Assembly (NCBI RefSeq): GCF_044761985.1 | Contig: NZ_JBIWDK010000003.1 | Span: 310,001-374,000 of the forward strand | Direction: 5' to 3' | Length of the DNA: 64,000 nt | Source of the DNA: Peribacillus sp044761985 | GTDB taxonomy: Bacteria > Bacillota > Bacilli > Bacillales > DSM-1321 | In this document: piece after piece, positions 16,707-26,295 of the stretch | Position numbering within the stretch: the first letter of the stretch is position 1 | Layout of the letters: the number at the start of each line of letters is the position of its first letter | Notes under the pieces: model-generated | Told to the model about the DNA's origin: nothing | The model's database searches: none | What the model saw: the letters and a program-made list of their open reading frames with translations, nothing else | Program-made: the position numbers and the translations under genes

Positions 16707-17939
16707 ATGAATACATTACAGCAAGTTGAAACAATCAAACAAATTGAAAAAGGAAACATCTTAATTCCACAAGGATTTAAAGCGTCAGGCGTTCATGCAG
16801 GTTTACGTTACTCCAAAAAAGATATTGGCGTCATTTTTTCGGACGTCACGGCCTCAGCTGCTGCCGTTTATACACAGAATGTCGTTCAGGCGGCCCCAAT
16901 CGATGTGACGAAAGACAGTATTTCCGTCACCGGCAAAATTCATGGCATCATCGTGAATAGTGCCTGCGCGAATGCATGCACTGGAAAGCAAGGGCTAAAG
17001 GATGCGCTTGAAATGCGAAAGCTTACGGCACAAAAGTTTGACTTGGAAGATCATGCTTTTGCTGTTGCTTCAACGGGAGTCATTGGTGAGTACTTGGATA
17101 TGGAAAAAATCAAAAAGGGAATAGATTTACTCGAGATAGCTGATACACCAGAAGCCGCAGAAGACTTTGGTACCGCTATTTTGACGACGGATATCGTAAC
17201 GAAGAGCTGTGGGTATGAAGCGGTCATTGACGGCAAGGTCGTAAAAATGGGCGGTGCAGCGAAAGGGTCGGGGATGATTCATCCTAACATGGCTACGATG
17301 CTTGGATTCATTACGACGGATGCAGCCATTGAACCAGCCGATTTACAGCAGGCGTTATCTAGCATAACCAACGATACCTTCAATCAAATCACGGTAGATG
17401 GTGATAGTTCCACGAACGATATGGTTCTGGTTTTGGCAAATGGAGAAGCAGGCAATGAACCATTATCCAAAGCACACCCGGAATGGTCCGTCTTCTTGAA
17501 TTTATTGAAACAGACATCTGAAAACCTTGCTAAGCAAATTGCAAAAGATGGAGAAGGGGCTACGAAGCTAATTGAAGTCAATGTCCATGGAATGAATGAG
17601 AAAACCGATGCACAGATGATGGCAAAAACGATTGTGGGTTCAAATTTAGTGAAAACCGCAGCGTTTGGTTCTGACGCTAACTGGGGTCGCATTATCGCGG
17701 CCATGGGAAGAAGCGGAGTGGCCTTTCAACCTACACAAACAACGATCGCCTTTGGTGATATCGTAGTCCTGAAGGGTGGCGAACCGGTACAGTTTTCCGA
17801 AGAAGAGGCGAAAGCCTATTTAGAAAATAAGAGTATAACGATTAATGTCTATTTACAAGATGGGAACGAATCAGGTACGGCATGGGGCTGCGACTTAACC
17901 TATGATTATGTGAAAATTAATGGGAGCTATCGATCATAA
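16707..17939 (+). CDS. argJ: Bifunctional ornithine acetyltransferase / N-acetylglutamate synthase
   Basis: The ATG at 16707 follows TTGGAGGG; the upstream in-frame start lies inside argC. The product has 410 residues. The autocleavage region reads HPNMATMLGF, where cleavage occurs before the Thr to make alpha and beta chains. ArgJ recycles the acetyl group from acetylornithine to glutamate; thermophile-type ArgJ also uses acetyl-CoA. No separate argA or argE is visible here, consistent with the cyclic pathway. Confidence 0.96.
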   Translation: MNTLQQVETIKQIEKGNILIPQGFKASGVHAGLRYSKKDIGVIFSDVTASAAAVYTQNVVQAAPIDVTKDSISVTGKIHGIIVNSACANACTGKQGLKDALEMRKLTAQKFDLEDHAFAVASTGVIGEYLDMEKIKKGIDLLEIADTPEAAEDFGTAILTTDIVTKSCGYEAVIDGKVVKMGGAAKGSGMIHPNMATMLGFITTDAAIEPADLQQALSSITNDTFNQITVDGDSSTNDMVLVLANGEAGNEPLSKAHPEWSVFLNLLKQTSENLAKQIAKDGEGATKLIEVNVHGMNEKTDAQMMAKTIVGSNLVKTAAFGSDANWGRIIAAMGRSGVAFQPTQTTIAFGDIVVLKGGEPVQFSEEEAKAYLENKSITINVYLQDGNESGTAWGCDLTYDYVKINGSYRS

Positions 17940-17952
17940 GGGGGATGAATGG

Positions 17953-18726
17953 GTGGACACTTTAGTCATCAAATGCGGCGGCAGCATTATTAATGAGTTA
18001 TCCGAATCATTTTTTACGAGTATAAAAGAACTACAAAGCCGTGGGTATCAAATCGTCTTCGTTCATGGAGGCGGTCCGGATATCAATTCGATGCTTGAGA
18101 AATTTGAAATTGAACCAGTATTCGAAGATGGGTTAAGAAAAACGACATCAGACGTGCTGGAAGTGGTTGAACTGATGCTGGCAGGTAAATCTAATCGTTG
18201 CCTTGTACACAAGTTGGAAGAACACGGAATCAAAGCGGTTGGCCTCAATGGATCGGATGGTGGCATCCTGACCGGTGAATTCATTGATAAAGAAAAACTA
18301 GGGGCTGTCGGTGAAATTCAACAGGTCGATACAGAACTATTGGAATTGTTTTTCGACAAAGGCTTCTGCCCAGTGTTGACGCCTATCTCCTCTACAGAAG
18401 ATGGAAATAAACTGAATGTGAATGCCGATATGGCTGCAGGTTCAGTGGCGAAAGCCCTTTCGGCGGCCATGTGTTTATTTGTAACAGATGTTAAAGGGGT
18501 AATGAAGAATCATCAAGTCATCGAAAAGCTGACCGAATCGGAGACGCAAGATTTAATTACAGATGGCAGTATATATGGAGGAATGATTCCAAAGGTAAAG
18601 ACTGCATTATCCGTGTTGAATAAGGGCGTCGAAGAAGTGATGATTGTAAGTGGAAAAGAGATCTTCTACGAGGATGGACAGTTCATCGGTACGAAATTTT
18701 TACAGAAAGAAGGGGTATTCAAATGA
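17953..18726 (+). CDS. argB: Acetylglutamate kinase
   Basis: I chose the GTG at 17953, 8 nt after AAGGGGG (17938-17944) at the end of argJ; it gives the family start DTLVIKCGGS. The product has 257 residues, matching B. subtilis ArgB. Amino-acid kinase motifs KCGGS, VHGGGP and the DVKGVM segment are present. It phosphorylates N-acetylglutamate, usually the arginine-inhibited step in organisms with the cyclic pathway. It overlaps argD by 4 nt (ATGA). Confidence 0.95.
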   Translation: MDTLVIKCGGSIINELSESFFTSIKELQSRGYQIVFVHGGGPDINSMLEKFEIEPVFEDGLRKTTSDVLEVVELMLAGKSNRCLVHKLEEHGIKAVGLNGSDGGILTGEFIDKEKLGAVGEIQQVDTELLELFFDKGFCPVLTPISSTEDGNKLNVNADMAAGSVAKALSAAMCLFVTDVKGVMKNHQVIEKLTESETQDLITDGSIYGGMIPKVKTALSVLNKGVEEVMIVSGKEIFYEDGQFIGTKFLQKEGVFK

Positions 18727-19874
18727 GTTCTTTATTTCCAACGTATGCAAGATGGGACATAGAACCAGAAACAGCGAACGGTACGAAGTTAATGAGTAAG
18801 AATGGGAAAGAGTATCTGGACTTTACATCAGGAATTGGAGTGCTGAATCTTGGTCATTGTCACGAAAAAGTGAAGAATGCCGTTACTCAGCAGTTGAATA
18901 AGTATTGGCATGTATCGAATATGTTCCAGAGCTCTGCACAGGAAAGGGTTGCGGGCATGCTGGCAGAAGCATCGGGATTGGACCACGTTTTCTTTGCCAA
19001 CAGCGGTGCGGAAGCAAATGAGGCAGCAATTAAACTTGCCCGTAAATCGACAGGGAGAAGTAAGATCGTCACTTGTTTACAATCATTTCATGGGCGTACT
19101 TTCGCAACAATGGCAGCAACCGGGCAAGATAAGATCAAGAAAGGTTTCGGCCCGATGTTAAACTCTTTTGAATATGTTCCATTTAATGATAACGACGCTT
19201 TAGCCGCCGCAGTAGACGGTGACACGGCAGCGGTCATGATTGAAATCGTTCAAGGGGAAGGTGGCATTCATGTTGTTCAGCAAGCTTATTTGGATGCAAT
19301 TGCTGCCGCATGTAAAAAACATGGAGCCCTTTTTATCGTTGATGAAATTCAAACGGGAATTGGCCGGACAGCTAAGCCATTCGCTTTCCTTCATTTCGAT
19401 ATCCAGCCAGATATCCTTACTTCGGCCAAAGGGCTTGGAAACGGACTCCCTATCGGGGCAATGATCGGTAAAAGGGAATTGGCGGAATTCTTTGGTCCTG
19501 GAAGCCATGGGTCCACTTTTGGAGGAAACCCAGTGAGTGTCGCAGCTGCCGAAGCGGTTCTAATTGAAATATTCCAACCGGATTTCTTAAAAGAAGCAGA
19601 GGAAAAAGCTGAGTATCTGAAAAGTGAATTGACCAAGGCGTTAGAGGATCTTGACGATGTAATAGAAGTCCGGGGTCTTGGGATGATGATTGGCATTGAA
19701 TGCAAACAGGAAGTCCAGGGCTTTATATTGGAGATGCAAGAGGCAGGTCTACTTCTATTGAGTGCCGGGCCGAACGTACTTCGCTTGCTTCCACCGCTTA
19801 CGGTGAATCAATCAGAAATAGATCAGGCAATCGTGAAAATTAAAAGTGCAGTGGCAACAAAACAAATAATCTAA
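18723..19874 (+). CDS. argD: Acetylornithine aminotransferase
   Basis: The product has 383 residues in PLP fold type I. The PLP Lys lies in TSAKGLGNGLPIGA; NSGAEANEAAIKLAR and the DEIQTGIGR motif with the cofactor Asp are typical of class III transaminases. It makes N-acetylornithine. It is coupled to argB by an ATGA overlap. The 84 nt that follow contain two ARG boxes, so carAB-argF may also be transcribed separately. Confidence 0.95.
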   Translation: MSSLFPTYARWDIEPETANGTKLMSKNGKEYLDFTSGIGVLNLGHCHEKVKNAVTQQLNKYWHVSNMFQSSAQERVAGMLAEASGLDHVFFANSGAEANEAAIKLARKSTGRSKIVTCLQSFHGRTFATMAATGQDKIKKGFGPMLNSFEYVPFNDNDALAAAVDGDTAAVMIEIVQGEGGIHVVQQAYLDAIAAACKKHGALFIVDEIQTGIGRTAKPFAFLHFDIQPDILTSAKGLGNGLPIGAMIGKRELAEFFGPGSHGSTFGGNPVSVAAAEAVLIEIFQPDFLKEAEEKAEYLKSELTKALEDLDDVIEVRGLGMMIGIECKQEVQGFILEMQEAGLLLLSAGPNVLRLLPPLTVNQSEIDQAIVKIKSAVATKQII

Positions 19875-19878
19875 ATTA

Positions 19879-19916
19879 TTTGAATTTTTATAGAATGAAA
19901 TGAATAATTATGCTAC
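19879..19916. promoter_or_regulatory. Paired ARG boxes between argD and carA
   Basis: Two TGAAT-containing boxes (19879-19896 and 19899-19916) begin exactly 20 bp apart, two helical turns. The second, TGAATAATTATGC, is close to the ARG consensus. This suggests an internal AhrC-controlled promoter for carA-carB-argF. Confidence 0.5.
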
Positions 19917-19958
19917 TATGTATATAAATATACATCATCTACCTAAGAGGTGAAAAAC

Positions 19959-21041
19959 ATGAAAAATTATTTATGCTTAGAAAATGGTTCTGTATTCGAA
20001 GGGAATCTGTTAACTAAATCGACTCAGAAAACAATTACTGGAGAGATTGTCTTTTTTACCGGAATGACCGGATATCAGGAAGTATTGACTGATCCGTCCT
20101 ATAAAGATCAAATCGTCATCTTTACGTATCCCTTAATTGGGAATTACGGAATCAATCCATTCGATTTCGAAAGTAAGAAGCCTCATGTGGCTGGCGTTAT
20201 TGTGTATGAAGGCACTATGAATCATTCACATTATCAAGCCGAATATTCACTTGCTGAGTATTTGGATAAATGGAATATTCCTCTATTGAGTCATGTGGAT
20301 ACAAGGGCTGTCGTCAAGAATATCCGTCAAGAAGGTTCCATGCAAGCGGCGATCTCCATGAATGAAAACTATACCTTCGAATCCAAGCTCGATGGTATAG
20401 CCGCACATGTCGCTGTAGTTTCCACGAAACAATATGAGGAATATGGAGAAGGCGGCAAGCATATTGTATTGATGGACTTTGGCTATAAAAAATCCATTTT
20501 AACTTCATTGATCGAGCAGGGGTGCCATGTTACAGTCGTTCCCTTCGATACGAAATTCGAACAGATCGTGAAATTGAAACCGGATGGCATTTTGCTTTCA
20601 AATGGGCCTGGGGATCCAAAACAGCTTGAATATCTGTTGGATAATATAAAGAAAATCATTTCGAATTTTCCTACCATGGGCATTTGCCTAGGTCATCAAT
20701 TGACCGCACTTGCTTTTGGGGGCAATACGAAAAAGATGCTGTTTGGGCACCGAGGTGCGAACCAGCCCGTGGTCGATTTGAAAACGAAAAGGGTTTATAT
20801 GAGTTCACAAAACCATAGTTATGAAGTGGATGAACCAAGTTTAGAAGGAACATCGCTTCAAGTCCGGTTCCGTAATGTAAATGATCATACCGTTGAGGGC
20901 CTTATGCATAAAGACCTTCCAATTTTCACAACTCAATACCATCCTGAAGCAAATCCAGGACCGGTTGAAAGTTCACTGTTGTTCCACGACTTTTTACAAA
21001 TGATAAATGATTATAGCGGGAGAGAAAAAGCATATGCCTAA
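19959..21041 (+). CDS. carA: Carbamoyl-phosphate synthase small chain (arginine-specific)
   Basis: I chose the ATG at 19959, 6 nt after AAGAGGTG; the GTG at 19950 lies in the ribosome binding site. The product has 360 residues. The class I glutamine amidotransferase domain has the nucleophile Cys in GICLGHQ and the HPEANPGP His. It supplies ammonia to CarB. Its location between argD and argF marks it as the arginine copy rather than the pyrimidine one. It overlaps carB by 8 nt. Confidence 0.94.
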   Translation: MKNYLCLENGSVFEGNLLTKSTQKTITGEIVFFTGMTGYQEVLTDPSYKDQIVIFTYPLIGNYGINPFDFESKKPHVAGVIVYEGTMNHSHYQAEYSLAEYLDKWNIPLLSHVDTRAVVKNIRQEGSMQAAISMNENYTFESKLDGIAAHVAVVSTKQYEEYGEGGKHIVLMDFGYKKSILTSLIEQGCHVTVVPFDTKFEQIVKLKPDGILLSNGPGDPKQLEYLLDNIKKIISNFPTMGICLGHQLTALAFGGNTKKMLFGHRGANQPVVDLKTKRVYMSSQNHSYEVDEPSLEGTSLQVRFRNVNDHTVEGLMHKDLPIFTTQYHPEANPGPVESSLLFHDFLQMINDYSGREKAYA

Positions 21042-24000
21042 AGACAACACGATACAGACCATATTAGTAATTGGTTCAGGGCCAATCGTCATCGGGCAGG
21101 CCGCTGAATTTGACTATGCAGGAACACAAGCCTGCCTCGCCTTAAAAGAGGAAGGCTATAAAGTCATTCTTGTCAATAACAATCCGGCAACCATAATGAC
21201 GGACGAAATGAACGCGGACGCCGTCTATTTCGAACCGTTGACGGTGGATGTACTGGAAAAAATCATTGCCAAAGAAAAACCAGATGGCTTGCTTGCCACT
21301 TTAGGCGGTCAAACGGGATTGAATCTTGCCTATCAGTTAGATGATGCTGGGATTCTTGAAAAATATAATGTCAAATTACTAGGAACACCGATTGACTCCA
21401 TCAAAAAGGGAGAAGATCGTGAGCTGTTCCGTCAACTAATGTTTGAAATAGATGAGCCAGTGCCGGACAGTAAGATTGTCCATACTTTGGAAGAGGCGGT
21501 AGCTTTTGCTGAGGAAATTGGCTTTCCCATCATCATCAGACCAGCCTACACACTAGGCGGAACCGGTGGTGGAATCGCAGAATCCATGGAGGTTTTCAAA
21601 GAACTTGTTCGGGGTGGGCTTCAGGAAAGCCCGATTACTCAATGCTTGATTGAACGAAGCATCGCGGGCTTTAAGGAAGTCGAATACGAGGTCATGCGTG
21701 ATGGAAACAATACATGCATCACCATCTGTAATATGGAAAATATTGATCCAGTCGGTATTCACACAGGTGATTCGATTGTGGTTGCACCATCACAGACATT
21801 GTCTGATGATGAGTTTCAAATGCTACGTTCTGCCTCTATTAAAATCATTTCCGCTTTAGGGATTATCGGGGGCTGCAATATTCAATTTGCACTTGATCCT
21901 AACAGTAAACAATATTATTTGATTGAAGTGAATCCGCGTGTCAGTCGTTCTTCTGCATTGGCTTCCAAAGCGACCGGGTATCCAATTGCCCGTATCGCTG
22001 CAAAACTGGCTGTCGGCTATCATTTATCGGAAATCATCAACCCAGTAACGAAGAGCACGTATTCAAGCTTTGAACCGGCGTTGGATTATGTAGCAGTTAA
22101 GTTCCCGCGTTGGCCATTCGATAAATTCAAGACGGCACACCGTAAATTGGGCACACAGATGAAAGCGACAGGAGAAGTAATGGCCCTGCATCGCAATTTC
22201 GAAGGCGGAGTACAAAAGGCTATTGATTCATTGGAATTAAAGACAAACGGGCTTCAGCTCCTGTCATTAAAGGATAAGTCAGTATCCGAGCTATGGGAAA
22301 AGCTTGCCGAGAAATCGGATGAAAGAATCTTTGTCATTTTTGAAATGCTTCGTAAAGGTGTGACGATGGAGGAAATCCATGAAGCAACCGCCATAGATTA
22401 CTATTTCCTTCACTCTTTCGCTTCGCTAATCGAGAAAGAAAAGGATATCTCTTCCAAGACTGCTGAATTGGTCAACAAGGAAGAGATGCAGCTTTACAAG
22501 GAGAAGGGCTTTTCAGATCGCTACCTTGCCTCCGTATGGAATATAAGTGAATTCGACGTGAGGGCACTTCGTAAAACACTGGGTATAACAGCCGTTTACA
22601 AGACGGTAGATACTTGTGCAGCCGAATTCGACTCACATACGAACTATCATTATTCGACTTACTTTGGAGAAAATGAACAGCAAAAAACAGATAAGAAAAA
22701 AGTTCTGATGATTGGCAGCGGGCCAATCCGAATCGGTCAAGGCATCGAATTCGATTATTGTTCCGTTCATGGCGTTTATGCCCTTCAAGGTGAAAATGTG
22801 GAAACGGTCATGATCAATAATAACCCCGAAACGGTCAGTACGGATTTTGCGACAGCAGACCGTTTGTATTTCGAGCCTTTAACTTTGGAATATGTCTTGA
22901 ACGTCATTGAAGCGGAAAATATTGAGGATGTCATTGTCCAGTTTGGCGGTCAGACGGCTATCAATCTGGCTAAAGGATTGGAAGACTACGGAATCAATTT
23001 GCTTGGTACTTCATTTGACATGCTTGATCAGTTAGAAGATCGCGATCGTTTTTATCAACTGTTACAAAAGCTGGACATTCCGCATGTCCCAGGAACAATG
23101 GCTGACAGTGTGGAACAGCTCGTTGAAAGTGCTGAAACAATCGGCTTCCCTGTGCTGTTGCGTCCGTCTTATGTCATCGGTGGACAAGGAATGGAAATAA
23201 TCCGTTCAAAGGAAAGTTTGTTGAACCGAATCGAAAATGGTGCAGAACTTGTGTATCCCGTATTGATCGATTCTTATATTCCTGGTAAGGAAGCAGAAAT
23301 CGATTTGATTGCGGATGGTAAGGAAGTTTATATCCCAATCGTAGCCGAACATGTTGAAAAAGCAGGGGTTCATTCAGGAGATAGCCTGGCTTTACTGCCT
23401 TCACAGTCCTTATCGGATGATATTAAGGGGAAAATGACCATTTATGCAGAAAAGCTTGTGAGAGAGCTTGGATATAAAGGACTCATGAATATCCAATTCG
23501 TCATTGATGGCAGTGATGTATATGTACTGGAAGTGAATCCACGTGCCAGCCGTACGATTCCAATCATCAGTAAAGTCACGAACGTCCCATTAGTGCAAAT
23601 GGCGACAAAAATATTGCTTGGGAAATATTCTTTAGCAAATTTGGTTGAAAAAACAGGATTAATGGAAGATATTCCGTATTCGGTCGTCAAATATCCAGTA
23701 TTCTCAACCTTCGCTTTAAGTGGACTGGATTCAAAAGTCGGTCCGGAAATGAAGTCTACAGGTGAAGGCATCGCAATCGGGGAAACCATGATAGAAGCGT
23801 TAACGAAAGTATTTCACGCTCAAAAGGCTAAACATACGACAGGTGTGTATCAAGCCGAATCAGCCCAATTAAGCGAAGGACTACTTAAGCTAATCCATGA
23901 TGCCGACTTGGAAATCACCCATTCGGACTTTGACCAATGGCTAAAGGCAGGCAATGCAGCCGTCGTCTTGGCTTATGGAGCAACGGATGAAGATAAGCAG

Positions 24001-24153
24001 TTACGGTTATTAGCCGCCAAATACAGACTATTGGCCTTTTCGGAAGAGGAAACATTTAAAGCGTATTTACAATCACTGAAGCATGCGGATCCAAGCGTTA
24101 CCTCATTGCAGGAATGGCTTGCAACTTATTCGAAAGGGGTGTCACACGTATGA
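21034..24153 (+). CDS. carB: Carbamoyl-phosphate synthase large chain (arginine-specific)
   Basis: The product has 1039 residues from the ATG at 21034, with GCGGGAGAG upstream. Two ATP-grasp halves are visible, each beginning with an IGSGPI motif (residues about 14 and 567), followed by VEVNPR/VLEVNPR metal sites. The C-terminal regulatory domain is short, and total length is below the about 1070 of pyrimidine or enteric enzymes, as in other arginine-specific CarB. Overlaps both neighbours, indicating tight coupling. Confidence 0.95.
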   Translation: MPKDNTIQTILVIGSGPIVIGQAAEFDYAGTQACLALKEEGYKVILVNNNPATIMTDEMNADAVYFEPLTVDVLEKIIAKEKPDGLLATLGGQTGLNLAYQLDDAGILEKYNVKLLGTPIDSIKKGEDRELFRQLMFEIDEPVPDSKIVHTLEEAVAFAEEIGFPIIIRPAYTLGGTGGGIAESMEVFKELVRGGLQESPITQCLIERSIAGFKEVEYEVMRDGNNTCITICNMENIDPVGIHTGDSIVVAPSQTLSDDEFQMLRSASIKIISALGIIGGCNIQFALDPNSKQYYLIEVNPRVSRSSALASKATGYPIARIAAKLAVGYHLSEIINPVTKSTYSSFEPALDYVAVKFPRWPFDKFKTAHRKLGTQMKATGEVMALHRNFEGGVQKAIDSLELKTNGLQLLSLKDKSVSELWEKLAEKSDERIFVIFEMLRKGVTMEEIHEATAIDYYFLHSFASLIEKEKDISSKTAELVNKEEMQLYKEKGFSDRYLASVWNISEFDVRALRKTLGITAVYKTVDTCAAEFDSHTNYHYSTYFGENEQQKTDKKKVLMIGSGPIRIGQGIEFDYCSVHGVYALQGENVETVMINNNPETVSTDFATADRLYFEPLTLEYVLNVIEAENIEDVIVQFGGQTAINLAKGLEDYGINLLGTSFDMLDQLEDRDRFYQLLQKLDIPHVPGTMADSVEQLVESAETIGFPVLLRPSYVIGGQGMEIIRSKESLLNRIENGAELVYPVLIDSYIPGKEAEIDLIADGKEVYIPIVAEHVEKAGVHSGDSLALLPSQSLSDDIKGKMTIYAEKLVRELGYKGLMNIQFVIDGSDVYVLEVNPRASRTIPIISKVTNVPLVQMATKILLGKYSLANLVEKTGLMEDIPYSVVKYPVFSTFALSGLDSKVGPEMKSTGEGIAIGETMIEALTKVFHAQKAKHTTGVYQAESAQLSEGLLKLIHDADLEITHSDFDQWLKAGNAAVVLAYGATDEDKQLRLLAAKYRLLAFSEEETFKAYLQSLKHADPSVTSLQEWLATYSKGVSHV

Positions 24154-25109
24154 ATGCACTGATGGCACAGTCGCACTCGAAAATTTTGGGTGGAAAAGAC
24201 TTCTTGACGATGAAGGAAACAACATCAAAGGAAATTGCAGCTTTATTGGAGTTGGCGCAAAATATAAAAGCCAAATTACAAGCGGGCGAGGAATATAAAC
24301 CTTTAGCTGGTAAGACATTAGGGATGATTTTTGAAAAATCATCGACTCGTACCCGGGTCTCTTTTGAAGTGGGAATGCTACAGCTAGGTGGCCATGCATT
24401 ATTTTTGAGCAGTAATGACTTGCAAATCGGACGTGGAGAACCCATTTCCGATACGGCAAAAGTCCTTTCCGAGTACATTGATGGTATCATGATTCGTACT
24501 TTCGGGCATGAAAAAATCATGGAATTGGCTGATCATGCAACCATTCCCGTTATTAATGGGTTGACTGACCTTGCACATCCTAGCCAAGTGATGGCGGACT
24601 TCCTGACCATCATAGAATTGAAAGGGAAATTGAAAGGATTAAAAATGAGCTACATTGGCGATGGGAATAATGTAGCCAACTCATTGATGGTCGGTTGCGC
24701 TAAAATGGGCATGAATTTCTCGATTGGATGTCCGGAGGGGTATAAGCCTGACGAAGAAATCGTTGCCTACGCGAAGGAAGTAGCAGCTGAAAATAATTGT
24801 GAAGTAACTGTTACGACCTCAGCGGTTGAAGCCATTAAGGACGCAGATATCGTATATTCGGATGTATGGACCTCCATGGGGCAAGAAATTGAGAATAGCA
24901 TCCGTTTAGAAGCGTTTAAGGGCTATCAAATCAACGGTGAACTTGTTAAACATGCAAAGAATGATTATCTATTCATGCATTGCTTACCCGCTCATAGAGA
25001 AGAAGAGGTGACTGCAGAAGTCATCGATGGGCCGAATTCGGTCGTATTCCATCAAGCGGGGAACCGTCTACATGCCCAAAAGGCGGTTCTCGTAGATTTA
25101 CTATCATAA
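24150..25109 (+). CDS. argF: Ornithine carbamoyltransferase
   Basis: The product has 319 residues from the ATG at 24150, which overlaps the carB stop (ATGA). Carbamoyl-phosphate motif SSTRTR, HPSQ and the HCLP ornithine motif are all present. It makes citrulline. The ribosome binding site is AAAGGGGTGT, a 10-nt stretch complementary (one G-U pair) to the C-rich loop of the RoxS-like RNAs encoded at 47.0-47.9 kb, so post-transcriptional control is plausible. A terminator follows. Arginine-specific role is clear from the operon. Confidence 0.95.
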   Translation: MNALMAQSHSKILGGKDFLTMKETTSKEIAALLELAQNIKAKLQAGEEYKPLAGKTLGMIFEKSSTRTRVSFEVGMLQLGGHALFLSSNDLQIGRGEPISDTAKVLSEYIDGIMIRTFGHEKIMELADHATIPVINGLTDLAHPSQVMADFLTIIELKGKLKGLKMSYIGDGNNVANSLMVGCAKMGMNFSIGCPEGYKPDEEIVAYAKEVAAENNCEVTVTTSAVEAIKDADIVYSDVWTSMGQEIENSIRLEAFKGYQINGELVKHAKNDYLFMHCLPAHREEEVTAEVIDGPNSVVFHQAGNRLHAQKAVLVDLLS

Positions 25110-25117
25110 TAAATTTA

Positions 25118-25147
25118 AGCGTCTGCTCTATAGCAGGCGCTTTTATA
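25118..25147 (+). terminator. Terminator of the arginine operon
   Basis: AGCGTCTGCT / AGCAGGCGCT forms the stem (one wobble pair) and is followed by TTTTATATTT. Confidence 0.8.
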
Positions 25148-25245
25148 TTTTGTCCACCATCCTCTTTTCCCCTTTGAAATTTTCGGTCATGAAAGAAAAA
25201 AAGGTGGCAATAATAATAGGGAAAGCATGTAAAGGGGTGAAATAC

Positions 25246-25425
25246 ATGGGGCAAAATCGTCAATTTAAGCCAGGGCAAAAAGCACCTAATAATGGGGCAT
25301 ACGTAGAAATCGGTGAAACAGGAAGTATGGTAGTCAATCCGAAAATGGTCAAGCTCGAAGCAGGGGACACCTTTCCTGAGACTTCGAATCATAACCGGCT
25401 ATGGACCTATCAAAGAAAGCCATAA
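25246..25425 (+). CDS. yjzC: YjzC-family small protein
   Basis: The 59-residue protein starts MGQNRQFKPGQKAPNNG and contains EIGETGSMV and HNRLWTY. It matches YjzC, which also follows argF in B. subtilis. AAAGGGGTG lies 6 nt before the ATG at 25246; the longer reading lacks a ribosome binding site. Function unknown. Its ribosome binding site also pairs with the RoxS C-rich loop. Confidence 0.9.
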   Translation: MGQNRQFKPGQKAPNNGAYVEIGETGSMVVNPKMVKLEAGDTFPETSNHNRLWTYQRKP

Positions 25426-25433
25426 TGAAATGG

Positions 25434-25477
25434 AAAAGCAGGAAAAGGATGATCATTCCCTTTCCTGCTTTTTTTGT
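25434..25477 (+). terminator. Terminator after yjzC
   Basis: AAAGCAGGAAA pairs with TTTCCTGCTTT across a GATGATCATTC-type centre and is followed by TTTTTTT. Confidence 0.85.
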
Positions 25478-25502
25478 AGAAAAGAAAACCCTAGGCTAGG
25501 CC

Positions 25503-25933
25503 TACGGTTCTACCTGGAATTGTAAGTATCATATCGTATTTGCACCGAAGTACAGAAGACAATTGATTTACAAGAAAGATAAAAAAGGATATCGGTCAAA
25601 TATTGCGCACGCTATGTGAAAGGAAAGGCGTGGAAATCATTGAAGCAACGGCATGTAAAGCCCATGTACATATGCTCGTGAGCATCCCACCAAAAATAAG
25701 TGTAACTTCATTTGTGGGTTATTTAAAGGGAAAAGTAGTTTGAATATATTTGACCGTCATACGAATTTGAAATACAGGTATGGAAACCGAAAGTTTTGGT
25801 GTACGGGATATTATGTAGATACAGTTGGACGAAACAAGAAGGTATAGAAGAATACATACGGAACCAGATACAAGATGATATAGTCGCAGATCCGTTCACA
25901 GGTGAAGAGATACAGAAAAAGAAAAGGAAGTGA
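25503..25933 (+). pseudogene. Frameshifted IS200/IS605-type TnpA transposase remnant
   Basis: Conceptual translation across three frames gives an IS200-like Y1 transposase: YGSTWNCKYHIVFAPKYRR, then DIGQILRTLCERKG, ATACKAHVHMLVSIPP with the HUH-like HVHM motif, LNIFDRHTNLKYRYGNRKFW, and IEEYIRNQ. Frameshifts fall near 25585, 25736 and 25840, and the 5' end including the start codon is missing. A candidate catalytic Tyr segment (GYYVDTVG) is still readable. It lies between yjzC and clpB, where it does not interrupt a gene. It is dead by sequence. Confidence 0.88.
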
Positions 25934-26290
25934 GTGGAAGGCCTTTTAAGGTCTGGCCAGTAAAAGTAGTACAATTGGCGAACCAATCAGGGACCCTTTA
26001 GGGCCTGGTCAGTAATAAAGGCTTTCAGCCGCAGACCACCCATTATCACGGGTAGTCGTTATTATTGGAACATTATTCTTGAGTATATCCGAAAATATTC
26101 GAGATTTCTAAAAAACTCTTCCGCAAATATTTACTTAAAGGATCTTCGGGATGATTTGGCCTTTCTTCTTGATTGAAGAGAGGTTTTTTGCTTTGTACTT
26201 TTAACTTTTAGAGTAAACAGATTGTATAAACCCTCTGGTAGGGTGGGTTGTAAAAGGTTAATAGCAGAAATTATCAATGTCCCATATAAC
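25934..26290. other. IS right-end debris and spacer before clpB
   Basis: After the transposase remnant two similar segments, TTTTAAGGTCTGGCCAGTAA and CTTTAGGGCCTGGTCAGTAA, may represent the IS right end and a copy of it. A terminator-like hairpin lies at 26160-26191. No gene is visible. Confidence 0.4.
26160..26191 (+). terminator. Orphan terminator-like hairpin
   Basis: CCTTTCTTC / GAAGAGAGG is followed by TTTTTTG. No intact gene precedes it, so it may belong to the decayed IS region or a former gene. Confidence 0.4.
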
Positions 26291-26295
26291 TTTTC

